A stretch of DNA of 37,871 bases, from assembly GCA_021774055.1 (NCBI GenBank), contig JAJFJL010000081.1:1-37871 (forward strand), read 5' to 3'. Under the pieces are notes generated by a model. It did no database searches, was not told the DNA's origin, and worked only from the letters and a program-made list of their open reading frames with translations. How positions within the stretch are numbered: the stretch's first letter is position 1; each line of letters opens with the position of its first letter. Below, piece by piece: positions 1-9,676 of this stretch. The translations under genes and the position numbers were made by a program. The DNA is from Nitrosomonas sp. GTDB taxonomy: Bacteria > Pseudomonadota > Gammaproteobacteria > Burkholderiales > Nitrosomonadaceae.

Positions 1-390
1 TTAATTTTTCAGCAGCGTTCTCATCGCCACAGATAATATTAATAATATGATATGATTCATTTTCTGATAGGGATTCTATAGTCGACAGGTTGTGTTGCAG
101 TACCTCAATGGTTGCCGGTGTGCTTGTTTAAGAAAAGTTGCATCAATAATGACTGAGAAACCACTCTGATATAGCTGTTTGGCTGTGGTGAGTAAGTGGT
201 GATTAGGTACGCTGACTTGCATCTGCGCTGTAAATTTTATGAATATTTGCTGAATCCGTGTGTGCTTCTGCTTGCAATCCAAAAAGACGTTTACGTTCCA
301 CATCCGAGCGCAGGCGGATCAAGCTCAGTTTCTCCAGTAAGGGCTGGGCTAGTGTGGTTTTTCCAGAGCCAGAACAAAGGACGCTACCCT
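1..390 (-). pseudogene. Frameshifted remnant of a P-loop kinase (AAA_33 / zeta-like ATP-binding domain)
   Basis: Reverse strand near 390-290 reads GSVLCSGSGKTTLAQPLLEKLSLIRLRSDVERKRLFG (Walker A GSGKTT). It continues in another frame (ORF 76..303) as ...QLYQSGFSVIIDATFLKQAHRQ, the 'SVIVDATFL' motif of AAA_33 kinases, and then shifts frame again. No intact ORF. The window starts inside it. Confidence 0.6.
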
Positions 391-512
391 AGGGCGACCA
401 CATATAAATTTATTAACCTTTAAATTCAATCCACTAAGTAGGCTGACAAAACTAGACCCAAGAGAAAAGTGTTTCTGTATCAATGGGTTGGAAATTTATA
501 TGCGGTCACCCT
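391..512. mobile_element. MITE-like element F (122 bp) with ~21-bp imperfect terminal inverted repeats and a 12-bp target duplication
   Basis: Left TIR agggcgaccacatataaattt and right TIR (reverse complement) agggtgaccgcatataaattt. Flanked by the perfect direct repeat ggacgctaccct at 379-390 and 513-524. Confidence 0.75.
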
Positions 513-783
513 GGACGCTACCCTTTATCCAAAATCATGTGGCGATTTGATTGTAATTCAATTATTCGCAGCATGCCCTTCATTCGACCTTTCTCAATCA
601 TATCCAGGGATCATCCTGCAGCATTTCTTCAGTGCTTTCAGCCCAAGTACCAGTGGCATTTCTAATTAATTGTCTGCATCTGGTTGCCTGAGTACTCATA
701 TATGTTAGGATTTTCGTCAGGCACAGAAATATCGTCAAACTTTTTACGCAGCTCAATCTAAAGAACTGGAGATATAGGATCAA

Positions 784-1533
784 ATGAGAAAATTTATCAG
801 CGCTATCTTAATCACATTTTTACTATGGACAAGTAACTCATTATCAGAATCTACAGCACCGATTGCCAAAAGTGATGAGCGAAATCAGATGAAAGATATT
901 GTGAGACATATTCTCGAATCCAACGAAGCATTTGTGAAAAACAGACCATCAAGCTATTTCACGCCCTTTATCCACGGTCAAGATCCCATCGCGACCATGG
1001 TGATCTGTGCAGATTCCCGGTTGCATACGCACGCACTTGATATTCATCCTGATGGCGATCTGTTTCTAGTGCGCAACATAGGTAATCAAGTGTCAACCGC
1101 CGAGGGTTCAGTCGAATATGGTATACGTCATTTGCATACGCCAGTGCTTTTTATCATCGGCCACTCATCGTGTGGTGCCGTCGGAGCTGCGATGTCTGAT
1201 TATTCAGAGCTTGAACCGTCAATTAAACGTGAATTGGAAACAATCAAGGTGGTTAGTAATAAACCTGATGACGATGTAGAAGTCAAAAAGAGTGTTGAAG
1301 CCAACGTTAACCACCAAGTTTCAACTGCATTGATAAAATATGCAGCTGATATCAAGGAAGGTCGCCTAACCGTCATTGGTGGCGTCTATGATTTTCGCAA
1401 CGATTACCACCAAGGCAGTGGTCGCCTTGTATTGATAAATGTTAATGGCGAGACAGACCCAGCCGCGATTCGCAAGGTGCAGCCACTCAATCACGATTCT
1501 ATAAAATTAAAGGGGCCAGCCAGCTTGAAATAG
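784..1533 (+). CDS. Exported beta-class carbonic anhydrase
   Basis: Signal-peptide-like N-terminus, then MVICADSRLHTHALD, GDLFLVRNIGNQV, SVEYGIRHLHTPVLFIIGHSSCGAVGAAM: the beta-CA zinc-ligand motifs (CxDSR ... HxxC). Confidence 0.85.
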   Translation: MRKFISAILITFLLWTSNSLSESTAPIAKSDERNQMKDIVRHILESNEAFVKNRPSSYFTPFIHGQDPIATMVICADSRLHTHALDIHPDGDLFLVRNIGNQVSTAEGSVEYGIRHLHTPVLFIIGHSSCGAVGAAMSDYSELEPSIKRELETIKVVSNKPDDDVEVKKSVEANVNHQVSTALIKYAADIKEGRLTVIGGVYDFRNDYHQGSGRLVLINVNGETDPAAIRKVQPLNHDSIKLKGPASLK

Positions 1534-1563
1534 GACAAGATGATAAAACAAGCTGGCTGACTA

Positions 1564-1629
1564 CTTGCATTTTGAATATAAACATAAATCCTGCGCTAGT
1601 TGCCTAATTTATTCCATGCACGTCTCTTA
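1564..1629. repeat. Half copy (one arm) of foldback repeat family C
   Basis: ttgaatataaacataaatcctgcgctagttgcctaatttattccatgcacgtctctta matches the terminal arms of the copies at 9332-9491 and 26241-26400. The opposite arm is absent. Confidence 0.7.
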
Positions 1630-1815
1630 GAGGTATATGAATTATTAGCTATTAACGATATGATTCGAAAATATATTTGTAAAGGAGTTACTGCAGATGA
1701 AATTCATAATGTGACTATTAAAGAAGGTATGACACCACTGACACAAAATGCTTTAAAACTTGCCCGAAGGCATTTGATATCATTAGCAGAAGTTTATCGT
1801 ATTCGTCTAGAATAA
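1627..1815 (+). pseudogene. C-terminal fragment of a PilB/GspE-type secretion ATPase
   Basis: EVYELLAINDMIRKYICKGVTADEIHNVTIKEGMTPLTQNALKLARRHLISLAEVYRI resembles the PilB/GspE C-terminus (G-x-YE-LL...D-IR...GMxTLxxDGLxKxxxGxTSLEEVxRV). It lacks the Walker and zinc domains and is joined directly to the family C half repeat. The ORF track start at 1600 lies inside the repeat. Confidence 0.65.
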
Positions 1816-1836
1816 CCAGATTAGGAAAATCAAATC

Positions 1837-2955
1837 ATGGATCTAACTCCATATTTAAAATTAATGATCGATAAGAATGCTTCAGACTTATTCTTCAGTG
1901 CTGGTACCACCGCCAATATAAAGATTGAAGGCATTATGCAACCGATTGGTAAGCAGGCATTGCTTAATAGTGATGTTAAACAGCTAGCCTATAGCATTAT
2001 GAATGACCACCAAATTAAAGAATTTGAAGCTGACCTTGAAATGAACCTTGCTGTTTCAGCAAAAGGTATTGGTAGATTTAGAGCAAATATATATCGACAA
2101 CGTGGCAGTGTAGCAATGGTAATGCGCTATATCAAACATCATATCCCTTCAATAGAAACACTTAATCTGCCAGTAATATTGAAAAAACTTATCTTAGAGC
2201 CAAGAGGCCTGGTACTTGTTGTTGGCTCGACAGGGTCAGGAAAATCAACAACTCTAGCATCAATGGTTGACCATCGTAATGCCAATATGAGAGGCCATAT
2301 ATTAACCATTGAAGATCCTATTGAATTTGTTTATAAGCATAAAAAATCGGTTGTTGATCAGCGTGAAGTTGGATTAGACACCTTAAGCTATGATAATGCA
2401 TTAAAAAATGCTATGCGCGAAGCACCTGATGTTATTCTAATCGGTGAAGTCCGTGATCAAGCAACTATGCAGCATGCCATAGCCTATGCTGAAACTGGGC
2501 ATCTATGTATATCAACCTTACATGCCAATAATGCCTACCAATCACTTGAACGAATATTTAATTTCTTTGATAAGTCAGCACATAAACAATTGTGCGATGA
2601 CTTATCACTTAATTTACGTGCAGTTATTTCTCAGCGACTATTGATAGGTAAAGACCAGAAACGAACTGTTGCTGTAGAAATCATGCTTAACTCACCATAT
2701 ATTTCAAATTTAATTAAAAAAGGAGAAATTGAGAAAATACGAGATGCTATGGAACAAAATAAGGACCTTGGTATGCAAACATTCGATGATTCAATATATA
2801 CACTTTATAAGGCAGGAAAGGTAGGGCTGGACGAGGCACTTGAAAATGCAGATTCAAGAAATAATTTACAAACAAGAATCAGCTTATCACAAGGAACAGA
2901 TAGTATAAAAGAAACTAATGACCCTACGATTTCAGAAGATAACCTTAGAATCTAG
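1837..2955 (+). CDS. pilU: Type IV pilus retraction ATPase, PilU/PilT family
   Basis: GSTGSGKSTTLASMVDHRN (Walker A), LTIEDPIEFVYKHKKSVVDQREVG, IGEVRDQATMQHAIAYAETGHLCISTLHANNA; PilU-like sequence. Confidence 0.85.
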   Translation: MDLTPYLKLMIDKNASDLFFSAGTTANIKIEGIMQPIGKQALLNSDVKQLAYSIMNDHQIKEFEADLEMNLAVSAKGIGRFRANIYRQRGSVAMVMRYIKHHIPSIETLNLPVILKKLILEPRGLVLVVGSTGSGKSTTLASMVDHRNANMRGHILTIEDPIEFVYKHKKSVVDQREVGLDTLSYDNALKNAMREAPDVILIGEVRDQATMQHAIAYAETGHLCISTLHANNAYQSLERIFNFFDKSAHKQLCDDLSLNLRAVISQRLLIGKDQKRTVAVEIMLNSPYISNLIKKGEIEKIRDAMEQNKDLGMQTFDDSIYTLYKAGKVGLDEALENADSRNNLQTRISLSQGTDSIKETNDPTISEDNLRI

Positions 2956-3003
2956 GTGGGAATAAAATAATTTATACAATAAGTTAAAGCTGCAAGCTAA
3001 CGA

Positions 3004-4095
3004 TTAGTTTGTAGACTTAAATTGACCTGCTATATAAATGAATTCTTCAAAAGTCTCTACAAAAGCATCCGTAATATCAGGGTCAAAATGTTTATTACGC
3101 CCACCAATAATAACCTCGCGTGCTGCATCAACAGACATTGCTGATTTATAAACACGTTTCGTCGTGATGGCATCAAACACATCAGCTAACGCCATAAATC
3201 TGGCAGAGATGGGAATATTATTGCCAACAAGACAATCTGGATAGCCATTACCATCCCATCGTTCATGGTGCCAGTGAGCAATCTCTTTTGCTAAAATAAG
3301 AAACGCGACAGGTTGACTGACATCTTCCTCAGCAAGTTCAATCGCCTGCGCTCCCATTGCAGCATGAGTTCGCATTATTTTCCATTCTTCATTATCAAGT
3401 GGGCCAGGTTTAAGTAAAATACTATCAGGAATACCAACTTTACCAATATCATGTAGTGGGGCTGACCTAATAAGCAAGGAAATGAAGTTATCAGTTAATA
3501 CCTTGCTGAAATGTGGGTGATTCTGTAATTGTTTTGCTAGAATCTCAACATAAGCCTGCGTACGTTTAATATGTTCACCTGTTTCTGGATCACGAATTTC
3601 AGCCAGATGCGCTAAAGCACGAATACTAATGTTTTGAATAATTTGATTTTCTTCCATGCGCCGCTCAACTTCTAATTCAAGAAATTTATTCTTATCATTA
3701 AGAAAATTTTGAGCAAGTTTTAAAGTAAGCTGCGCTTTTACACGAGCCAACATAATTAATGGTCTAATTGGTTTAGCAATATAATCAATAGCACCAAGCT
3801 GCAAGCCCTTATATTCAGCTTCTTCTGAATCCATTGCTGTAAAAAAAATAACCGGAATATCTTTAGTGACAGGATTTTCCTTTAATCTTTTTAAAACTGT
3901 ATAGCCGTCCATACCAGGCATTACAATATCAAGTAATATTAAATCTGGGAGTGGCTTTAAAAGCGCCATTTCCAAAGCATGCTTACCAGAATTAGCAGCG
4001 CGAACTTTATATTCTTCAACTAGTGTTGCATTCAAAACAGCAAGGTTTGCTGGTTCGTCATCAACAATAAGTATTGTTTGGGCACTTATAGACAT
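3004..4095 (-). CDS. Response regulator with C-terminal HD-GYP phosphodiesterase domain
   Basis: REC: ILIVDDEPANLAVLNATL ... LPDLILLDIVMPGMDGYTVL. HD-GYP: APLHDIGKVGIPD ... HHERWDGNGYPDCLVGNNIPISARFMALADVFDAITTKRVYK. Confidence 0.93.
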   Translation of the reverse strand: MSISAQTILIVDDEPANLAVLNATLVEEYKVRAANSGKHALEMALLKPLPDLILLDIVMPGMDGYTVLKRLKENPVTKDIPVIFFTAMDSEEAEYKGLQLGAIDYIAKPIRPLIMLARVKAQLTLKLAQNFLNDKNKFLELEVERRMEENQIIQNISIRALAHLAEIRDPETGEHIKRTQAYVEILAKQLQNHPHFSKVLTDNFISLLIRSAPLHDIGKVGIPDSILLKPGPLDNEEWKIMRTHAAMGAQAIELAEEDVSQPVAFLILAKEIAHWHHERWDGNGYPDCLVGNNIPISARFMALADVFDAITTKRVYKSAMSVDAAREVIIGGRNKHFDPDITDAFVETFEEFIYIAGQFKSTN

Positions 4096-4259
4096 GTCTC
4101 TGTATTTAAAATTAAATTATATGAATTATCTCACTACTCTAACGCATCTAGGACTCAAATTGTATGGGTTATTACCGTTTCGTTTCAACTCACTGAAATA
4201 TGGATCATTTTATCTAAAGTAACCAAAATATAAGAGACAATTAATTTAATCAAATCAAA

Positions 4260-5279
4260 ATGATAAATCAAAATAGAAAAATAAAATTATATCCTGTTTT
4301 ATTTATTTTAGCCTGTATTTTAAGTTTTGTTTTAGTAACACCATATTCAAAACCAGGCTCACAAGAAAACTCGATAAAAATAGGGATCAATGAGTGGACT
4401 GGGTATGACCCATTTATTTTGGCAGATAAGGTCGGTTTTTTTGAAAAAAATAATGTTTCAGTTGAAATAAAAAGATTTGCTTCTGCAACAGATGAAGTTG
4501 AAGCACTTAAAAACGGGGAAATACACGGTGGTGGTTTTACACTTGATGAAGCATTTTCTATAATCGATTCAGGATTTAACAGTAAAATTGTCCTAGTAGT
4601 CGATTATTCAATGGGCGGCGACATGCTTGTCGGCCAAAAAGAAGTTACTAATACCCGTCAACTTGTAGGTAAAACCATAGGTTTTGAAGGTAGTGTAGTG
4701 GGTGAATTTTTACTTGATAGAGCACTACGAGAAAGTCATGTAAAAAGAAACCAGGTTAAATTGATTGATATTCAAGCGGATGAGTGGTTATCAGCTTTTA
4801 AAGAAAAAAAGATAGATGCTTTAGTATGCTTCAACCCTATCGCAACAAGATTATTGCATGACTATGAAGCTAATCTTTTATTTAGTTCAGCTGACATGCC
4901 GTTTGAAATTATTGATGTACTATTATTTTCCGCATCATTCTATGACAGCAATCAACTTGCAATTACCAATATCCTTAAGGCATGGTTTGAGACATTGCAA
5001 TATATTACAACTGACCTTGAAGAAGCTGCCGATATCATTTCTATTGAAAAAAATATATCACCTAAAGAATATAAAACCAGCTTAAATGATCTTATATCCG
5101 TTGATTTTGAAACAAATAAAGCAATTATGGATGCCAGGTCAAATGAAAATATTTATAAATATTCTCAAGTAATCGTTGATTTTATGCTGACAGAAGGCTT
5201 ACTTCTACAAAGGATTAATACCGACGATATTTTCCAAGCAGAAATATTATTTGCATTGGACCTAGATTCGGAGAGCTAA
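4260..5279 (+). CDS. Membrane-anchored NMT1/THI5-like periplasmic substrate-binding protein
   Basis: N-terminal hydrophobic anchor, then IKIGINEWTGYDPFILADKVGFFEKNNVSVEIKRFASATDEVEALKNGEIHGGGF, the nitrate/sulfonate/taurine-type binding-protein pattern. No permease or ATPase gene is adjacent. Confidence 0.8.
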   Translation: MINQNRKIKLYPVLFILACILSFVLVTPYSKPGSQENSIKIGINEWTGYDPFILADKVGFFEKNNVSVEIKRFASATDEVEALKNGEIHGGGFTLDEAFSIIDSGFNSKIVLVVDYSMGGDMLVGQKEVTNTRQLVGKTIGFEGSVVGEFLLDRALRESHVKRNQVKLIDIQADEWLSAFKEKKIDALVCFNPIATRLLHDYEANLLFSSADMPFEIIDVLLFSASFYDSNQLAITNILKAWFETLQYITTDLEEAADIISIEKNISPKEYKTSLNDLISVDFETNKAIMDARSNENIYKYSQVIVDFMLTEGLLLQRINTDDIFQAEILFALDLDSES

Positions 5280-5285
5280 AAAGAT

Positions 5286-8200
5286 ATGAAATACTACGCA
5301 TTCAAAACAATCCGCAGCAAATTAACATTCTGGTTTATTGTTGTTGCATTGATACCACTATCAGTTGCGTTATTAATAACTTATGATCAAAGAACAAAAG
5401 CCATGGAAGTTACTACACTTGAAAAACTTTCTGCAATAAGAGATCTAAAAGTAGGACGTTTACATGACTGGTTATTAGAAAGGTCTCACGACATTGGAGT
5501 TATTGCTAGGAATATTGAAGATACAAGTTTAGATCACCTTATTGCCAAAGATCGTAATCAAACCACAGATCTAGCAGAAATAGATCATATTAGAAATAGA
5601 TTAAAATACAATATTTTAGGGCGTACAGCGTATGACACTATGTTTATTATTAATCCTACAACTGGGAAAATAATAATATCAACCAAAACTAAACTGGAAG
5701 GTGTCAATAAATTAATAGATTCTTATTTCTTAAACGTCATGCAGTCACAGAAAAGTTATATCCAAGATATTTACTACTCAGAACTACTTGCTAAAAATAC
5801 TATGGCTTTCTCAGAGCCTATATTTTATCAACGTCATGGTGATGGTGAGCATATTATTGGAATACTTGTTGCACTCATTGACTTAGAAAACTCTCTGTAT
5901 AAAATCCTGTTAGATAGAGTTGGGTTAGGTAAAACAGGTGAAACTTTTATTGTTAATCACAATACTATCGCTTTAAGCAGACTACGCTGGCATAACAATG
6001 AGCAATTGGATTTCAAGTTATCAGCCCAGGCTGCTACAAATGCTTCACAAGGTAAAACAGGCGTGTTAATAGCAAAAGATTATCGCGGTGAAGAAGTGGT
6101 ATCTGCCTATACTTATCTTCCTAAAACAGGTTGGGGGTTTATTAGTGAGCAAGACGTAAGTGAATTGAATGCACCGATTAAAGATATGCTATTCAATTTT
6201 TTATTATTGTTTTTTATCTCTCTACTTTTGATTCTTATCGCAGCATATTACGTTGGCAAAAATTTGTCTGCGCCTATTATCAGCATAAACAATGCTGCAA
6301 AAAGAATTAGAGCCGGGGATTATTCAATTAGAAATATAATTAATTCCAGAGATGAACTTGGTTCTCTTGCAGAATCTATTAATGAAATGTCAGGCTCAAT
6401 TGAGTCAAAAATTGCCCTTCAATTAAAAGCCAATCAGCAACTAACAAAACAAGCGCAAGAACTAACCATAGCTCGTCTTCGTGCAGAAGATGCTAACCGA
6501 GCAAAAAGCTACTTTTTAGCAAATATGAGCCATGAAATACGCACCCCAATGAATGCAATTATTGGATTCAGCCATTTGTTAAAAAATGATAATTTAACAC
6601 CGAAACAGTCTGATCGATTAGTTAAAATTAATGCGGCTGCAAACCATCTACTCAAAGTTATTAATGACATTCTTGATCTATCCAAGATAGAAGCCGGCAA
6701 ACTAACTTTAGAAAACTCTAATTTTTGCCTTGCAGAAGTTTTTGATAATATACGATCAATGTTAAATGAAAAAGCAAAAGAAAAAGAGTTAATATTTAAC
6801 ATGGATTTTGATGCTGTACCGAACTGGCTCAAAGGAGACCATACACGTCTTCGTCAAGCCTTACTTAATATCGCAAATAACGCGGTTAAATTCTCAAAAC
6901 AAGGAACTATTTTCTTCCGCGCCAAAAAAATTCAAGAGCAAAACAATAAAATCTTAGTACGCTTCGAAGTTCAGGATTGTGGTATTGGGGTAGCGGCAGA
7001 AAGACTGCCTCGTCTATTTAAAGCTTTTGAACAGCTTGACCCTTCAACTTCACGTAAATTTGGCGGTACCGGCTTAGGTTTGGCAATTACGCGTCATATC
7101 GCAGAGTTAATGGAGGGGGAAGTAGGAGTAGAAAGTGAAATTGGCAAAGGAAGCACCTTTTGGTTTACTGCTAAGTTTTCCTATGGCCATAAGGAATTAA
7201 ATTCCAATTTAACTACAGTTAACAACACTGAAACTGTATTACAAACATCTCATGCTGGCGCAAATATCTTATTAGTTGAGGATAATGCTATTAATCGTGA
7301 AGTTGCATTAGATATGTTGAGCGATGTAAATTTAGTAGTTGATTTGGCAGAAAATGGTCAGGAAGCTGTCGATAAAGTTAGTAACTTTGATTATGATTTA
7401 ATCCTAATGGATGTGCAAATGCCTGTGATGGATGGACTTGAAGCAACACGTTTAATTCGTTCACTAGAAGGAAAAGATAAAATTCCAATTTTGGCAATGA
7501 CTGCCAATATTTTTGCAGAAGACCGTGTGTCTTGCAAGGAAGCCGGCATGAATGATTTTGTGGCTAAACCTGTCAATATAGAAAAACTGTACTTGACGCT
7601 TATTAAATGGCTTCCTAGGCGTGATTTTGTCGTAGCAAAGATGCCCCATAAATCTTCTAGCATCATGCCAGAATACAACACATATTTACGCCAACAGTTG
7701 GCAGAAATAGATGGTATTGATGCTACATTTGGATTAAGTAATTTACGTAACAACATAGCAAAATATGTACAGTTGCTACATCAGTTTGATATCAATCACT
7801 GCAACGATATGAGTCAGTTGAGAGCCAAACTGACAGAAGGTAAGTTTAATGAAGCAAAACTTATCACACACACACTTAAAGGCACGACTGGCACACTTGG
7901 CTTAGCACGATTACAAACACTGACCCAAAAACTAAATAAGAATTTACAACCTTATGATGGTGGTGAATATAACAATGAAATTAATCAACTTATTGATACT
8001 ATTGAATTAGAGCAACATACTTTCCATCAGGCATTATCTAATATTGATGAGCAAAAGAATTTTATTCAAAAAACTGAATTAGATCCTAATAAAGGACAGA
8101 TAATTCTGAAGCGTCTTAATACACTATTAAGTATGTCAGATACTCAAGCTAACAATATGTTTGCAGAATCTAAAGAGCTAATGAAATCACTATATGGCGC

Positions 8201-8294
8201 ACCAGCAGAGAAACTTGGTCAGCAAATAGAGGCATTTGATTATCAAGGAGCACTAGAAACTATAAAAACCATGCTAACTATTGAGCCAAAATAG
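5286..8294 (+). CDS. Hybrid sensor histidine kinase (Cache-type sensor, HAMP, HisKA, HATPase, REC, Hpt)
   Basis: H box [21 protein letters not shown] boxes [51 protein letters not shown] ... [19 protein letters not shown]; Hpt [11 protein letters not shown]. Confidence 0.93.
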   Translation: MKYYAFKTIRSKLTFWFIVVALIPLSVALLITYDQRTKAMEVTTLEKLSAIRDLKVGRLHDWLLERSHDIGVIARNIEDTSLDHLIAKDRNQTTDLAEIDHIRNRLKYNILGRTAYDTMFIINPTTGKIIISTKTKLEGVNKLIDSYFLNVMQSQKSYIQDIYYSELLAKNTMAFSEPIFYQRHGDGEHIIGILVALIDLENSLYKILLDRVGLGKTGETFIVNHNTIALSRLRWHNNEQLDFKLSAQAATNASQGKTGVLIAKDYRGEEVVSAYTYLPKTGWGFISEQDVSELNAPIKDMLFNFLLLFFISLLLILIAAYYVGKNLSAPIISINNAAKRIRAGDYSIRNIINSRDELGSLAESINEMSGSIESKIALQLKANQQLTKQAQELTIARLRAEDANRAKSYFLANMSHEIRTPMNAIIGFSHLLKNDNLTPKQSDRLVKINAAANHLLKVINDILDLSKIEAGKLTLENSNFCLAEVFDNIRSMLNEKAKEKELIFNMDFDAVPNWLKGDHTRLRQALLNIANNAVKFSKQGTIFFRAKKIQEQNNKILVRFEVQDCGIGVAAERLPRLFKAFEQLDPSTSRKFGGTGLGLAITRHIAELMEGEVGVESEIGKGSTFWFTAKFSYGHKELNSNLTTVNNTETVLQTSHAGANILLVEDNAINREVALDMLSDVNLVVDLAENGQEAVDKVSNFDYDLILMDVQMPVMDGLEATRLIRSLEGKDKIPILAMTANIFAEDRVSCKEAGMNDFVAKPVNIEKLYLTLIKWLPRRDFVVAKMPHKSSSIMPEYNTYLRQQLAEIDGIDATFGLSNLRNNIAKYVQLLHQFDINHCNDMSQLRAKLTEGKFNEAKLITHTLKGTTGTLGLARLQTLTQKLNKNLQPYDGGEYNNEINQLIDTIELEQHTFHQALSNIDEQKNFIQKTELDPNKGQIILKRLNTLLSMSDTQANNMFAESKELMKSLYGAPAEKLGQQIEAFDYQGALETIKTMLTIEPK

Positions 8295-8530
8295 AACTGG
8301 CACCTAGATCACTGCAAGTGATCGTACACATTTTGTAGGATCACTTGCAGTGATCTAGGAGCCTGTCGGACTTATGATTTCGAAGCGAAAATTTGGAGAA
8401 TCGAGGCCAAATTATCACCGGTTTGAGGCGAATATTTGGTATATTTAACGAAAACTGGGGAGGATTTGGACCGATTTCTCCGAATTTGCAGCCGAAACTC
8501 ATAAGTCCGACAGGCTCCTAGGTGCCAGTT
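8295..8530. repeat. Family A-type 29-bp perfect hairpin, split by an inserted MITE
   Basis: aactggcacctagatcactgcaagtgatc (8295-8323) is the exact reverse complement of gatcacttgcagtgatctag (8339-8358) + gtgccagtt (8522-8530) once the insertion and its CTAG duplication are removed. Confidence 0.85.
8359..8517. mobile_element. 159-bp MITE/foldback element (N) inserted at CTAG with a 4-bp target duplication
   Basis: TIR gagcctgtcggacttatg (8359-8376) and cataagtccgacaggctc (8500-8517), perfect over 18 bp with imperfect complementarity further inward. CTAG at 8355-8358 and 8518-8521. Confidence 0.85.
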
Positions 8531-8586
8531 TTTTCTCGGTAAGAACAAATGTTTCTATGGAGTATGCCGACCTTTGAACATTAAGT

Positions 8587-9300
8587 TCACGGCTGAATAT
8601 CAACAATACCGTTTATTCGCGCTAGTCCACTGATTACTCTACCAGCATGATTACGAACTTGCACAACTTGTCCTTCACTTGCATCAGCCAATGCGTGACC
8701 TTCAGAGCTAATAGTAAATTTACTTCCCTTAACTTGCAGTTTTACCTTTTGCCCACGCAATATGATATATGCTGAGCGCAATGATTGTTGACGTATAGGC
8801 TGGCCGGAAGAAAGATTAATAATTGCTACTTTTCCTATCACTTGCGATGGGTCAGTAAAAATCCCAGCTGGCATTTGTGTAAGATTAACATTCCTTAAAT
8901 TAATATCATCTGCAGCAAGAGCTTGATTTCGTGTTAATGGGCGTGCGACATGGACCACGTCCGCCATAACTTGTACATCTACTTGGACATGAATAGTCCA
9001 TGTTGCCCCGTCTTCACAGCGTACACCAACAGATGTATTTCCCCATAAGCGCCCACCAGTTGGTATAAAGGGGGAAAGTTTAAGGCATTTTGGTAGTGTT
9101 ATTCGGTTATCTATTTTTCTGGGGCTTACAATAACATCTCCAGGTAGTTCTTTTGTTTCAGCATAAATAAATTTTTCAACCGCAGATATAACACCAGATA
9201 TTTGTTGGAATTCATTTGTTGATTGTTCTGATGCAAAAGCAGATAGAGAAAAGCTTGCAAGTAGAAGTAAGGTAAGACGAAATTTTAAATAATATTTCAT
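8587..9300 (-). CDS. flgA: Flagellar P-ring assembly chaperone FlgA
   Basis: SAF-type domain: RPLTRNQALAADDINLRNVNLTQMPAGIFTDPSQVIGKVAIINLSSGQPIRQQSLR; divergent from flgB. Confidence 0.92.
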   Translation of the reverse strand: MKYYLKFRLTLLLLASFSLSAFASEQSTNEFQQISGVISAVEKFIYAETKELPGDVIVSPRKIDNRITLPKCLKLSPFIPTGGRLWGNTSVGVRCEDGATWTIHVQVDVQVMADVVHVARPLTRNQALAADDINLRNVNLTQMPAGIFTDPSQVIGKVAIINLSSGQPIRQQSLRSAYIILRGQKVKLQVKGSKFTISSEGHALADASEGQVVQVRNHAGRVISGLARINGIVDIQP

Positions 9301-9331
9301 AATATGTGATTATTCATAAATCTACTAGCTA

Positions 9332-9491
9332 AGGAACGTGCATGAAATAACTTGAGCATCTAGCTTTGTCGTTATACTCATCTTCTGCACTATGTAAACA
9401 GTTACATAGCCGTGCTGTGCGCCTGTTTGCACTCTTTGAATATGAGCATAAATCCTGTGCTAGTTGCTCAAGTTGTTTCATGCACGTTCCT
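9332..9491. repeat. Foldback repeat family C, copy 1 (160 bp)
   Basis: Termini aggaacgtgcatgaaa ... tttcatgcacgttcct; apical core gttacatagccgtgctgtgcgcc. Homologous to 26241-26400 and 37731-37871. Confidence 0.85.
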
Positions 9492-9676
9492 AAGATGATT
9501 TAAGCTTTATTTATTTGTCTGTATCAGCATGATAATCATAAAAATTAATCACAACAGGAAAAGATAACGGTGATTTCTAGTGCTATTCGTTCATTCATAT
9601 TTGACTAGGCAGGAATAGCATAGTCGGCAGGCTGCAAGTACAACGGCAATTTCAGAAATTTCTTGAGGAGGTTTAA

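Noticed and set aside
598-783. Minus-strand ORF MILYLQFFRL...MLQDDPWI as a gene
   Set aside because: No recognisable domain. The region between the kinase remnant and the carbonic anhydrase looks degraded.
6509-6832. Antisense ORFs within the hybrid kinase (6509-6832, 7391-7756, 7464-7649)
   Set aside because: They lie opposite conserved HisKA and REC coding sequence, with no recognisable domain or RBS; shadow ORFs.
9332-9491. Integron attC sites as an explanation of the foldback elements
   Set aside because: AAC and GTT occur near some termini, but there is no consistent RYYYAAC/GTTRRRY core, no cassette array and no integrase in the window.
9540-9676. Sigma54 promoter upstream of flgB
   Set aside because: GGCAGG and GCAAG fragments do not have the GG-N10-GC spacing.
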